The notes under the pieces were generated by a model that was not told where the DNA came from, did no database searches, and saw only the letters and a list, made by a program, of their open reading frames with translations. Positions 46,034 through 54,589 of a stretch of 64,000 bases of DNA are shown here, piece by piece (position 1 is the stretch's first letter; every line of letters begins with the position of its first letter). The stretch lies in contig NZ_JADDIV010000001.1 in the NCBI RefSeq assembly GCF_015070875.1, positions 186,001 through 250,000 on the forward strand. The letters are read 5' to 3'. The DNA is from Ramlibacter pallidus. Lineage in GTDB: Bacteria > Pseudomonadota > Gammaproteobacteria > Burkholderiales > Burkholderiaceae_C. A program made the translations under genes and the position numbers.

Positions 46034-46921
46034 TTACTTGTTGTACTCTTCCGCCGGCGCGTCGGACGGGTTCTTCAGCAGGCCCGTGAGGATGGTGCCC
46101 ATCTTCAGGTTGACGCTGGTGTTCTTCGGCGGGATCGGCTGCATGAACCACTTGGTGTACAGCAGCTGCAGTTCGCCGGCCTTGATGGCGCCGCGGATGT
46201 AGTCGTCCACCGCCTTCTTGAACTTCGGGTCGTCCTTGCGGACCATGATGGCGATCGGCTCGACGTTCAGCGTTTCGCCCACGATCTTGTAGCCCTTGGG
46301 GTTCTGCGACGAGGCGATCAGGCCGGCCAGGATGTTGTCGTCCATCACGAAGGCGTCGGCGCGGCCGGACTCCAGCAGCAGGAAGCTGTCGGCGTGGTCC
46401 TTGCCGTAGACCTCCTTGAACTGGATGTTGGAGGCGCGCTTGTTCTTGCGCAGCAGGGCGACGGAGGTCGTGCCGGTGGTGGTGGCGACGGTCTTGTTGT
46501 TCAGGTCGGCCACCGAGTTGATCTTGGCATCGGCCTTGACCGCGGTGCGCACTTCCGTCACGTACGTCGTCAGCGCGAAGGAGACGTCCTTCTGGCGCGT
46601 GGCGTTGTTGGTGGTGGAGCCGCACTCGATGTCCACGGTGCCGTTCTGGACCAGCGGGATGCGGTTGGCGGAGGTGACCGGCACGTACTCGACCGACACG
46701 CCGGGCAGCACCGACTTCAGGATGCGCTGGCACAGCTCGACGTGGTAGCCGGTGAACTGGCCGCCACCGGTGGTGTACGACAGCGGGGCGGAGGATTCAC
46801 GAACGCCCATCACGACCTTGCCGGCGGCCTTGGCCTTGGCCAGCGTGTCGTTCGCCTGCGCGAAGGCGCCGGTGGCGGCGAACGCGGCCACGGCGAAGGC
46901 CAGCAAATACTTCTTCTTCAT
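46034..46921 (-). CDS. gltI: Glutamate/aspartate-type periplasmic binding protein (GltI-like)
   Basis: The 295-residue SBP family 3 receptor has a signal peptide (about 1-22, ending GAFAQA) and the mature start DTLAKAKAAGKVVMGVRESSAPLSY. Ligand-binding segments GTVDIECGSTTNN and TTTGTTSVALLRKN are as in glutamate/aspartate receptors. AGGAG lies eight bases before the ATG. It is the first gene of the importer operon; the LysR gene ends 167 bases upstream. Exact ligand preference cannot be fixed from sequence. Confidence 0.92.
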   Translation of the reverse strand: MKKKYLLAFAVAAFAATGAFAQANDTLAKAKAAGKVVMGVRESSAPLSYTTGGGQFTGYHVELCQRILKSVLPGVSVEYVPVTSANRIPLVQNGTVDIECGSTTNNATRQKDVSFALTTYVTEVRTAVKADAKINSVADLNNKTVATTTGTTSVALLRKNKRASNIQFKEVYGKDHADSFLLLESGRADAFVMDDNILAGLIASSQNPKGYKIVGETLNVEPIAIMVRKDDPKFKKAVDDYIRGAIKAGELQLLYTKWFMQPIPPKNTSVNLKMGTILTGLLKNPSDAPAEEYNK

Positions 46922-47060
46922 CGAAATCTCCTGTGGTGAAGCGCGTTAAAGCAAACTTGCGAAAAGCGAAATTCTAGGCGGGCTGCGCTCCGGGACGCCG
47001 CGCCCATGGCGTGCGGAAGCTTAGGGCCTGGAAATGGGAGAGGTAAGCAGGGTTTATGCC

Positions 47061-47076
47061 CGGTGGCATGCCACCG
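47061..47076. other. Perfect 16-bp palindrome between the lysR and gltI genes
   Basis: CGGTGGCATGCCACCG lies 12 bases past the LysR stop and 140 bases before gltI. It may be a terminator stem without T tract or a protein-binding site; there is no further evidence. Confidence 0.35.
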
Positions 47077-47088
47077 CGTCAGGAAGCT

Positions 47089-48033
47089 TCAGCTTTCCAG
47101 CAGTCCGGCCGCGCCCGCGCCGGCCAGGAAGGCCCAGAGCGCCTGCGCCGTGCCCTTGGGCGCATGCCGGGCCGATGGCCGCTCGCGGTAGGCGCGCACC
47201 TCCATGGTGATCGTCAGGGTCGGCCCGTCGGCGGCCACCGGCGACACCAGCTTGCCGGCGCGCAGCTCCTTGCGCACGGCGCTGTGCGGCAGGAAGGCGA
47301 TGCCGTGGCCTTCCATCGCCATGGCCTTCAGCCCTTCCGCCATGTCGGTCTCGTAGACGCGGTCGAGGTGGATGGCGGTGCCGGCCTGCTTGATCAGGAG
47401 GTCGGTGACCCGCCCCAGGTAGGCGTCCGGCGCATAACCGAGGTACGGCAGCGGATGGGTCGGGCGCCCGGGCAGCCGGTACAGGGGCTCGCCTGCGGCG
47501 TCGGGCTTGCAGTAGGGCGCGAGCGTCTCCTCGCCCAGCGCCACCATCTCGTACCGGTCGGCATCCAGCTGCAGGGGCTGCGCGGCGTGGTGGTAGGCGA
47601 TCAGCACGTCGCAGCTGCCTTCCACCAGCCGCATGGCGGCGTCGTGCACGTTCAGCGCGATCAGGCGGCTCTTGATCGGGCCGAACTTGTCGCGCAGGCT
47701 CGAGACCCACGCCGGGAAGAAGGTGAAGGCCAGCGTGTGCGGCACCGCGAACTCGATCACGTCCTGGCCGGCGGACGCGTGGCCGCGCAGCATCGCCCGG
47801 GTGCTTTGCAGCGCCTGCAGCATCTCGAGCGACTGGGCGTAGAGCGTCTCGCCGGCGGGGGTGAGCCGCGTCGGGTAGGAACTGCGGTCCACGAGGTCGG
47901 TGCCGGCCCAGGCTTCCAGCGCCTGGATGCGGCGGGAGAAGGCCGGCTGCGTCACGTGGCGCAGTTGCGCGGACCGGCTGAAGCTGCGCGTCTCCGCCAG
48001 GCTGACGAAATCTTCCAGCCACTTGGTTTCCAT
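47089..48033 (-). CDS. LysR-family transcriptional regulator
   Basis: The 314-residue product has an N-terminal winged helix (about 1-60, METKWLEDFVSLAETRSFSRSA, recognition helix VTQPAFSRRIQALE) and a periplasmic-binding-like effector domain. It resembles the HypT-type subgroup in its METKWLEDF start, but the conserved cysteines of HypT were not checked. It lies upstream of the glutamate-type importer on the same strand and may or may not control it. Confidence 0.9.
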   Translation of the reverse strand: METKWLEDFVSLAETRSFSRSAQLRHVTQPAFSRRIQALEAWAGTDLVDRSSYPTRLTPAGETLYAQSLEMLQALQSTRAMLRGHASAGQDVIEFAVPHTLAFTFFPAWVSSLRDKFGPIKSRLIALNVHDAAMRLVEGSCDVLIAYHHAAQPLQLDADRYEMVALGEETLAPYCKPDAAGEPLYRLPGRPTHPLPYLGYAPDAYLGRVTDLLIKQAGTAIHLDRVYETDMAEGLKAMAMEGHGIAFLPHSAVRKELRAGKLVSPVAADGPTLTITMEVRAYRERPSARHAPKGTAQALWAFLAGAGAAGLLES

Positions 48034-48057
48034 GCGGCGGATTATGGAGCGCCGGGT

Positions 48058-48504
48058 TCAGAACGCCACGAGATGCGCGCGGGCGCGGCCGCCTTCGATG
48101 CGCAGTTCGCCCGCCGAGATCGGCAGCTTGAAGCGACGCGCGCCGGCGCTCCCGGGGTTCACGAAGAGGATGCCGCCGCGCTCCTCCACCAGCGGCTTGT
48201 GCGAATGTCCGCTGACCACCACGTGCACCGGCTCCCGGCCGGCGAACTGCTTCAGGTCATGCAGCACGTGCACGCGCACGCCCTCGAACGTGAGCGTCTC
48301 CGTTTCGCGCAGCGCCAGGGCCCAGTCGCCACGGTCGTTGTTCCCCCGCACCGCGGTCACCGGCCCGACGCGGGCGAGCCGCTCCAGCACCTCCGGCCCG
48401 CAGATGTCGCCGGCGTGCAGGATGTGGTCGCTGCCTGCCAGGAAGGCGAGCACTTCGGGGCGCAGCAATCCGTGGGTGTCGGAAACCAGGCCGATGCGCA
48501 GCAT
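48058..48504 (-). CDS. YfcE-type calcineurin-like phosphoesterase
   Basis: The 148-residue product has the metallophosphoesterase motifs in order: SDTHG (8-12), HAGDICG, RGNND and GHSHKP, giving a two-metal site. The size and order match the YfcE/MJ0936 family, which hydrolyses phosphodiesters in vitro; the natural substrate is unclear. It begins seven bases after a small upstream gene, and LysR starts 24 bases downstream. Confidence 0.9.
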   Translation of the reverse strand: MLRIGLVSDTHGLLRPEVLAFLAGSDHILHAGDICGPEVLERLARVGPVTAVRGNNDRGDWALALRETETLTFEGVRVHVLHDLKQFAGREPVHVVVSGHSHKPLVEERGGILFVNPGSAGARRFKLPISAGELRIEGGRARAHLVAF

Positions 48505-48511
48505 CCCGCGC

Positions 48512-48799
48512 TCAGGCCTGGGGTTCGCCGTCAGGGGCGAAGGGCAAGTCGCTGCGGGGGGCCTGCGGCAGCTGCCGGTCGAGCGACTGCCGGTAGCGGA
48601 TGCAGCCCTGCATGAACTGCGGCCACGCCGGCACCACCGGTTGCGGGTCGCTACGCTCCGGCAGCAGCCCCCACAGCGCGGGATGGTGCCAGCACAGTTC
48701 GTGGCCGGTGCTGTCGCGGTGTTCGCGGATGCCCGCGCGCAGCTTGCGCACTTCGTCCAGCAGCTGGTCGCGGGAGAGGGAAAGCAGGTCTTCGTCCAT
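48512..48799 (-). CDS. Small conserved-looking protein, function unknown
   Basis: The 95-residue product begins with an acidic helix (MDEDLLSLSRDQLLDEVRKLRAG) followed by a segment GHELCWHHPALWGLLPE with a Cys and two His residues. It is soluble and has no signal peptide. Its close spacing to the YfcE-type gene (seven bases) suggests an operon. I do not recognise a named family. Confidence 0.7.
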   Translation of the reverse strand: MDEDLLSLSRDQLLDEVRKLRAGIREHRDSTGHELCWHHPALWGLLPERSDPQPVVPAWPQFMQGCIRYRQSLDRQLPQAPRSDLPFAPDGEPQA

Positions 48800-48876
48800 G
48801 GTCCCCGCCTTGTACGCCCACCGCCGGCGCAGGGCAAGCCGGGCCGCAGCCCGGCCGCACGGACTATGCTCGCGCG

Positions 48877-50106
48877 ATGTCCGCCGTTCCGCGCCGCATC
48901 CTGCCGGTGATCGTGCTGTCGCAGTTCGCGGGCACCTCCCTGTGGTTCGCCGTCAACGCCGTCATGACCGACCTGCAGCAGGCCTGGGGCCTCCAGGCCT
49001 CCGCGGTGGGCACGCTCACCTCCGCGGTGCAACTGGGGTTCGTCGCGGGCACGCTGGTGTTCTCGCTGCTGATGCTGGCCGACCGGTTCGCCCCGTCGCG
49101 CGTGTTCCTGGCCTGTTCACTGCTCGGCGCCGCCTGCAACGCGGCAACGCTGCTCGCCGACGGCAGCCTCGGCGTGCTGCTGGCGCTGCGCTTCGCCGTC
49201 GGCTTCCTGCTGGCCGGCATCTATCCGGTCGGCATGAAGATCGCGGCCAGCTGGTACCGCGAAGGGCTGGGCGCGGCGATGGGCATCCTGATCGGCGCGC
49301 TGGTGCTCGGCACCGCCCTGCCCCATGGGCTGCGCGCGATCGCCGGAGATGGAGCCGGCAGCCTGTTCGCCGTCGGCGGCTTGCAGGCTTGGCAATCGGT
49401 GGTGCTCGGGGTGTCGCTGCTCGCCGCCGCGGGCGGCGCCGCCACCGCGCTGCTCGTCCCGACGCACCCGGCGCAGGCGCCCGGCGCCCGCATCACGCCG
49501 CGCGCGCTGGGCCTCGTCTGGACGGACCGGCAGCTGCGCGCCTCGGTGTTCGGCTACTTCGGCCACATGTGGGAGCTGTACGCGATGCTGGTGCTGGTGC
49601 CCGCGATCCTGGCGACGCGCTTCGCCGGCAGCGCCGTGAGCGCGGCGGCCTTCTGGGTGATCGCGGCGGGCTTCGTCGGATGCGCCGGCGGCGGGCTGCT
49701 CGCGCGGCGGCACGGCAGCGCGCGCGTGGCGTGGTGGCAACTGGCCGCCAGCGGCGCCTGCTGCCTGGCCGCGCCGTGGCTGCTGGCGGCGCCGCTGCCG
49801 GTCTTCGTGGGGTGGATGCTGCTGTGGGGCATGACGGTCGCCGGCGACTCGCCGCAGTTCTCCACCCTGACGGCGCAGAACGCGCCGGCGCAGGTGGTGG
49901 GCAGCGTGCTGACCTTCTCGAACTGCATCGGCTTCGCGATCTCGGTGGCCAGCATCGAGCTGTTCGTGCGCGCGGCGGCGGCCTGGCCGCTGGCGCAGGT
50001 GCTGCCCTGGCTGGCGGTCGGCCCGCTGCTCGGGCTGTGGATGCTGCGCCCGCTGCTGCGCGGCGACGTCAGGCCCGCCGCACTTCCATCACGGCCTGGT
50101 CGGTGA
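48877..50106 (+). CDS. MFS transporter
   Basis: The 409-residue product has twelve predicted transmembrane segments in two halves, with an N-terminal SQFAGTSLWFAVNAV and the MFS loop LMLADRFAPSRVF after helix 2. Close relatives resemble CynX/NNP-type permeases, but the substrate cannot be predicted. Its 3' end overlaps the oppositely transcribed gene at 50069-50413 by 38 bases. Confidence 0.88.
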   Translation: MSAVPRRILPVIVLSQFAGTSLWFAVNAVMTDLQQAWGLQASAVGTLTSAVQLGFVAGTLVFSLLMLADRFAPSRVFLACSLLGAACNAATLLADGSLGVLLALRFAVGFLLAGIYPVGMKIAASWYREGLGAAMGILIGALVLGTALPHGLRAIAGDGAGSLFAVGGLQAWQSVVLGVSLLAAAGGAATALLVPTHPAQAPGARITPRALGLVWTDRQLRASVFGYFGHMWELYAMLVLVPAILATRFAGSAVSAAAFWVIAAGFVGCAGGGLLARRHGSARVAWWQLAASGACCLAAPWLLAAPLPVFVGWMLLWGMTVAGDSPQFSTLTAQNAPAQVVGSVLTFSNCIGFAISVASIELFVRAAAAWPLAQVLPWLAVGPLLGLWMLRPLLRGDVRPAALPSRPGR

Positions 50107-50413
50107 CCTGGTCGTAGACGCGCGCGTCGCGCTGCGCCATCTGCAGCAGGATCTTCGGCGCCTGCCAGGCCACGATGCGGTTCAACGCGACGCCGGCGAA
50201 GACCAGTCCCGCGCCCAGCCAGCGCTGCCCCGTCAGCGCGAGCGCGATGCCGACGCCGATCAGCGGCATCAGCACCACCAGCAGCATGAGCCGCTGCGCG
50301 ACGTAGCGGCGGGCGAGCTTCGGATTGACGACGACGCGGACGCGGCCCGCCGCCAGGCCGGCGCGGAACTCCTCGTGCGAAACGTATGCCGCGAGATCGT
50401 CGTCTGCCGCCAT
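50069..50413 (-). CDS. Small membrane protein downstream of the ABC exporter
   Basis: The 114-residue product has two transmembrane helices (about 43-60 and 64-82) and charged termini. Its start shares one base with the ABC exporter stop, so it is translated with it. The C-terminal 12 codons overlap the MFS gene on the other strand. No family name is recognised. Confidence 0.75.
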   Translation of the reverse strand: MAADDDLAAYVSHEEFRAGLAAGRVRVVVNPKLARRYVAQRLMLLVVLMPLIGVGIALALTGQRWLGAGLVFAGVALNRIVAWQAPKILLQMAQRDARVYDQVTDQAVMEVRRA

Positions 50414-52314
50414 CACATCCCCATCACTTCGCCGAACTGCTCGGACTCCGCGCTCTGCTGCAGCGCCCACATGTCGGCATAGCGGCCGCCCAGCGCCAGC
50501 AGCTGCTGGTGGGTGCCGCGCTCGATGATGCGGCCGGCCTCCACCACCAGGATCTCGTGCGCGTCCACCACCGTGGACAGGCGGTGGGCGATGACCAGCG
50601 TGGTCTTGTTCTGCGCCGCGCTCTTGAGCTCCGACTGGATGGCGCGCTCGTTGGCGCTGTCCAGGGCCGAGGTGGCTTCGTCGAAGATCAGGATCGGCGG
50701 GTTCTTCAGCAGGGTGCGGGCGATGGCCACGCGCTGCTTCTCGCCGCCCGACAGCTTGAGGCCGCGCTCGCCCACCATGGTGTCGTAGCCCTTGGGGGTG
50801 GAGGCGATGAAGCCGTGGATGCGCGCCGCGCGAGCGGCTTCTTCCACCTGCTCCCGCGTGGCCCCGGGACGGCCGTAGGCGATGTTGTATTCCACCGTGT
50901 CGTTGAAGAGCACCGTGTCCTGCGGCACGATGCCGATCACCTGCCGCACGCTGGACTGCGTCACGTCGCGCACGTCCTGTCCCGCGATGGTGATGCGGCC
51001 CTGCTGCACGTCGTAGAAGCGGTACAGCAGCCGCGCCAGCGTGGACTTGCCCGAGCCGGATGGGCCGACGACGGCCACCGTCCTGCCGGAGGGGATCTCG
51101 AAGCTGACGTCGTGCAGGATGGGACGGCTGGACTCGTAGGCGAAGTGCACGTTCTCGAAGCGCACCGTCCAGTCGTCTCCTGCGGGATCGCCCCCACCCC
51201 CGCCCTCCCCCAGAGGGGAAGGGAGCCGGAGAGGCAGCGCGCCCGGCCGGTCGGCGATCTCGCGCTCCTTCTCCATCAGCGTGAACATCTTGTCCAGGTC
51301 GGTCAGGCTCTGCTTGATCTCGCGGTACAGCACGCCCAGGAAGTTGAGCGGGATGTACAACTGGATCATGAAGGCGTTGATCATCACCAGGTCGCCCAGC
51401 GTCATGCGGCCGTCGACCACGCCCTGCGTGGCGCGCCACAGCATGGCGACCAGGCCGATGGCGATGATCACCTGCTGCCCGGTGTTCAGCAGCGACAGCG
51501 TGGTCTGGCTCTTGAGGCGGGCGCGGCGCAGACGTTCCAGGCTCTGGTCGTAGCGGCCGGCCTCGAAGTCCTCGTTGTTGAAGTACTTGACCGTCTCGTA
51601 GTTCAGCAGCGAATCGACCGCCTTGGTGTGCGCCGCCGAATCGAATTCGTTGGCCTCGCGCCGGAACTGCGTCCGCCATTCCGTCACCATCACGGTGAAG
51701 ACGATGTACAGCGCGAGCGCGGCGATGGTGATCCACGCGAACCAGGGGTCGAACTTCACCGCCAGGATGGTGAGCACCAGAGCCACCTCCACCAGCGTGG
51801 GCACGATGCTGTAGAGCGAATAGGAGATCAGCGACTCGATGCCGCGCACCCCGCGCTCGATGTCGCGCGTCATGCCGCCGGTCTGCCGCTCCAGGTGGAA
51901 GCGCAGCGACAGCGCGTGCAGGTGGCGGAAGGTTTCCAGCGCGATGCTGCGGGCGGCCCCCTGCGTCGCCTTGGCGAACACCAGCTCGCGCAGTTCGGTG
52001 AACAGGGTGGTCGACAGCCGCAGCAGGCCGTAGCCCAGGAGCAGCGCCACCGGCACCGCCAGCACCGCCGTGGCGTCGCCGGGCTTGATGTCCATGGCGT
52101 CGACCAGTTCCTTGAGCAGGAGCGGCACGCCCACGTTGGCGAACTTCGCCGCCACCATGAAGGCCAGCGCGGCGATGACGCGGAACTTGTATTCCCAGAG
52201 GTAGGGGAACAGCCGCTTCAGGGTGCTCCAGTCGCCCCGCGCGGCCGGCGGGGCGCCGGCTGCGGGGGAGGACGGGGGGATGGCAGGGGAGCTGAGTTCG
52301 CCGCCGCGGCGCAT
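50413..52314 (-). CDS. Atm1-type ABC exporter (fused TMD-NBD)
   Basis: The 633-residue half-transporter has six transmembrane helices (about 40-350) and a nucleotide-binding domain with Walker [10 protein letters not shown] (417-425), signature LSGGEKQR and Walker B ILIFDEATSALD. The segment LNYETVKYFNNE is typical of Atm1/HMT1 exporters of glutathione-linked compounds and metals. Between the domains, residues 359-378 (PSPLGEGGGGG) are encoded by a GC-rich repeat (51181-51240). I start at 52314, the last methionine before the transmembrane domain that does not cross the divergent thioesterase. Confidence 0.92.
   Translation of the reverse strand: MRRGGELSSPAIPPSSPAAGAPPAARGDWSTLKRLFPYLWEYKFRVIAALAFMVAAKFANVGVPLLLKELVDAMDIKPGDATAVLAVPVALLLGYGLLRLSTTLFTELRELVFAKATQGAARSIALETFRHLHALSLRFHLERQTGGMTRDIERGVRGIESLISYSLYSIVPTLVEVALVLTILAVKFDPWFAWITIAALALYIVFTVMVTEWRTQFRREANEFDSAAHTKAVDSLLNYETVKYFNNEDFEAGRYDQSLERLRRARLKSQTTLSLLNTGQQVIIAIGLVAMLWRATQGVVDGRMTLGDLVMINAFMIQLYIPLNFLGVLYREIKQSLTDLDKMFTLMEKEREIADRPGALPLRLPSPLGEGGGGGDPAGDDWTVRFENVHFAYESSRPILHDVSFEIPSGRTVAVVGPSGSGKSTLARLLYRFYDVQQGRITIAGQDVRDVTQSSVRQVIGIVPQDTVLFNDTVEYNIAYGRPGATREQVEEAARAARIHGFIASTPKGYDTMVGERGLKLSGGEKQRVAIARTLLKNPPILIFDEATSALDSANERAIQSELKSAAQNKTTLVIAHRLSTVVDAHEILVVEAGRIIERGTHQQLLALGGRYADMWALQQSAESEQFGEVMGM
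51181..51240. repeat. GC-rich repeat inside the ABC exporter gene
   Basis: This in-frame stretch reads CCCTTCCCCTCTGGGGGAGGG-like sequence on the minus strand, with arms CCCCTC/GAGGGG-type pairing. It is the same family as the unit at 56450-56492. It falls at the linker between membrane and ATPase domains. Confidence 0.7.
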
Positions 52315-52353
52315 GAGGGACAATCCGGTCTGGAGTTTCGACAGATTGTGCCC

Positions 52354-52788
52354 ATGTCCGCAAATGCAAGTGCCCCGCAAGGCCGCCCCACGCCGCCGCC
52401 CGCAGCACCGCCCTCCGACAAGGAGCTGGTGCTGAAGGTGATCCCCATGCCGGCCGACACCAACGGCAACGGCGACATCTTCGGCGGCTGGGTCATGGCG
52501 CAGGTCGACCTGGCCGGCTCCGTGATCCCCGCGCGCATCATCGGCGGCCGCATGGCCACGGTGGCGGTCAACGAGTTCGTCTTCAAGCAGCCGGTGCGCG
52601 TGGGCGACATCTGCAGCTTCTTCTCGGCGGTCAAGCGCATCGGCCGCACGTCGATCACGGTCGACGTCGAGGTCTTCACCGAGAGCTTCCGCTCGCAGGG
52701 CACCTTCGTGAAAGTGACGGAAGCCTGCCTGACCTACGTGGCGATCGACGAGAACGGCAAGCCGACGCCGATCCAGAGGCAGGACTAG
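52354..52788 (+). CDS. YciA-like acyl-CoA thioesterase (hotdog fold)
   Basis: The 144-residue product contains the YciA signature MPADTNGNGDIFGGWVMAQ with the catalytic aspartate, followed by the hotdog segments VAVNEFVFKQPVRVGD and RTSITVDVEVF. YciA hydrolyses a broad range of acyl-CoAs in the cytoplasm. The N-terminal 25 residues are Ala/Pro-rich and variable. Its stop codon shares a CTAG with the stop of the convergent enoyl-CoA hydratase gene. Confidence 0.92.
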   Translation: MSANASAPQGRPTPPPAAPPSDKELVLKVIPMPADTNGNGDIFGGWVMAQVDLAGSVIPARIIGGRMATVAVNEFVFKQPVRVGDICSFFSAVKRIGRTSITVDVEVFTESFRSQGTFVKVTEACLTYVAIDENGKPTPIQRQD

Positions 52789-53588
52789 AACTTCCCGTGC
52801 CGCCCTTCGCCTGACGCGAAGCGCCCCGCTCCCTGCAGCGCGTCCGGGATGCGCGCCTTGCCGCGCTCCCACTCCGCGTGCAGCGCCTCGGGCAAGGGCT
52901 TGCCCCATTGCTCGTACGCGTTCCGGCGGTCCGCCAGCATCGTGGCCTGCGGGAACTTCGCGAGCTGCTGCGCCAGGGCGATCGCCGCCGCGCGCGCCTG
53001 CCCGCGCGCCACCACGCGGTTGGCCAGGCCCATCTGCAGCGCCTCCGCCGCCTCGACCTTGCGCCCGGTGAGGATCAGGTCCATGGCATGCCCCAGGCCC
53101 ACCAGCCGCGGCAGCCGCACCGTGCCGCCATCGATCAGCGGCACGCCGAAGCGGCGGCAGTAGACGCCGAAGTACGCGTCCTCCTCCATCACGCGCAGGT
53201 CGCACCACAGCGCCAGCTCCATGCCGCCGGCGACGGCCGCACCGCTGACGGCCGCGACCACGGGCTTGGAGAGCAGGAGTCGCGACGGCCCCATCGGGCC
53301 CATGGCGCGCCCGTCACCCGGATCGAAATCGAGGCCCGCCAGCAGCCCTGCGCCACCGGGCTCCTGCGCCATGCGGGCGCCGGACTGCAGGTCCCACCCC
53401 GCGCAGAAGTGTCCGTGGTCACCATGGAACACGGCGACGAGCGCGTCCGCGTCGTCCTCGAACGCAAGGAAGGCTTCGTGCAGGCGCCGCGCGGTGTCGC
53501 TGTCGACCGCATTGCGCACCTGCGGACGGTCCAGCGTGACGACCGTGATGGCTTCGAGCTTCTCGATCCGTACGGCATTCGTTTCCAT
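52785..53588 (-). CDS. Enoyl-CoA hydratase/isomerase (crotonase) family protein
   Basis: The 267-residue product has the crotonase fold: LDRPQVRNAVD, oxyanion-hole segments HFCAGWDL and GAAVAGGMELAL, and FGVPLIDGGTVRLPRLVG. The family hydrates or isomerises enoyl-CoAs; the substrate is undefined. I start at 53588 (METNAVRIEKL), because the longer frame adds unconserved residues. It is divergent from the livH-like gene, separated by 121 bases. Confidence 0.88.
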   Translation of the reverse strand: METNAVRIEKLEAITVVTLDRPQVRNAVDSDTARRLHEAFLAFEDDADALVAVFHGDHGHFCAGWDLQSGARMAQEPGGAGLLAGLDFDPGDGRAMGPMGPSRLLLSKPVVAAVSGAAVAGGMELALWCDLRVMEEDAYFGVYCRRFGVPLIDGGTVRLPRLVGLGHAMDLILTGRKVEAAEALQMGLANRVVARGQARAAAIALAQQLAKFPQATMLADRRNAYEQWGKPLPEALHAEWERGKARIPDALQGAGRFASGEGRHGKF

Positions 53589-53709
53589 CGGCGCATTACA
53601 CCGCAGGGAATGGACGTCCGGTCGGCGACACTCTACGGGCGAACCCTCTATGGAAGCGGCGGCCCGCCCGCTATAACAGCCGCCACACAAAACAAGAGGG
53701 TTCCTGAGC

Positions 53710-54585
53710 GTGCAATTCCTCCAGCTGGTGATCAGCGGCGTCGCGCAAGGCTGCATCTACGGGCTGATCGCGCTGGGCTTCGTGCTGATCTACAAGGCGA
53801 CCGAGACGGTGAGCTTCGCGCAGGGCGAGCTGATGATGCTCGGCGCGTTCTTCGGCCTCGCCGCCATGACCATGATGGGCTTCCCGTTCTGGCTGGCGGT
53901 CCTCGCCGCCATCGCGGCGATGGCGCTGTTCGGTTTGCTGCTCGAAACCGTGGTGATCCGCCCCATCCTGGGGCAGCCCGCCTTCTCCATCGTCATGCTG
54001 ACCATCGGCATCGGGTACGTGGCACGCGGGCTGATCACGATGATCCCCGGCATCGGCACCGAAACGCACACGCTGCCGGTCCCGTACAAGGACCAGGTGT
54101 GGAACGCCGGCGGCCTGGTGCTCAACGTGGAGCAGATGGTCGTGATCGGCGCGACGGCGCTGCTGTGCGCCCTGCTCTTCGCCATCTTCCGCTACAGCAA
54201 GGTCGGCATCGCCATGCAGGCGGCGTCGCAGAACCAGCTGGCGGCGTACTACATGGGCATCCCGGTCAAGCGGCTCAACTCCCTGGTGTGGGGGCTCGCC
54301 GCGGCCGTGGCCGCCGTCGCCGGCCTGCTGCTCGCGCCCATCACCTTCGTGCACGCCAACATGGGCTTCATCGGGCTGAAGGCCTTCCCCGCGGCGGTGG
54401 TGGGCGGCTTCGGCAGCCTGCCGGGCGCCATCGTCGGCGGCCTGATCATCGGCATCGTGGAGTCGCTCTCGGGCTTCTACCTGCCCGAAGGCTTCAAGGA
54501 CATCGCGGCGTACATCGTCGTCCTGGTGATGCTGGTCGTCATGCCGAACGGGCTGTTCGGCGAAAAGCTGCGGAAGAAGGTGTAA
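53710..54585 (+). CDS. livH: Branched-chain-type ABC permease (LivH-like)
   Basis: The 291-residue inner-membrane permease has about eight helices and LivH motifs SGVAQGCIYGLIALGFVLIY and VVGGFGSLPGAIVGG. The start is GTG 53710, with AAGAGGG nine bases upstream. It is the first gene of a transporter cluster with livM, livG and livF types plus two receptors. The adjacent acyl-CoA ligase suggests the substrate may be an organic acid rather than leucine, so the symbol is by family. Confidence 0.9.
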   Translation: MQFLQLVISGVAQGCIYGLIALGFVLIYKATETVSFAQGELMMLGAFFGLAAMTMMGFPFWLAVLAAIAAMALFGLLLETVVIRPILGQPAFSIVMLTIGIGYVARGLITMIPGIGTETHTLPVPYKDQVWNAGGLVLNVEQMVVIGATALLCALLFAIFRYSKVGIAMQAASQNQLAAYYMGIPVKRLNSLVWGLAAAVAAVAGLLLAPITFVHANMGFIGLKAFPAAVVGGFGSLPGAIVGGLIIGIVESLSGFYLPEGFKDIAAYIVVLVMLVVMPNGLFGEKLRKKV

Positions 54586-54589
54586 CCCC

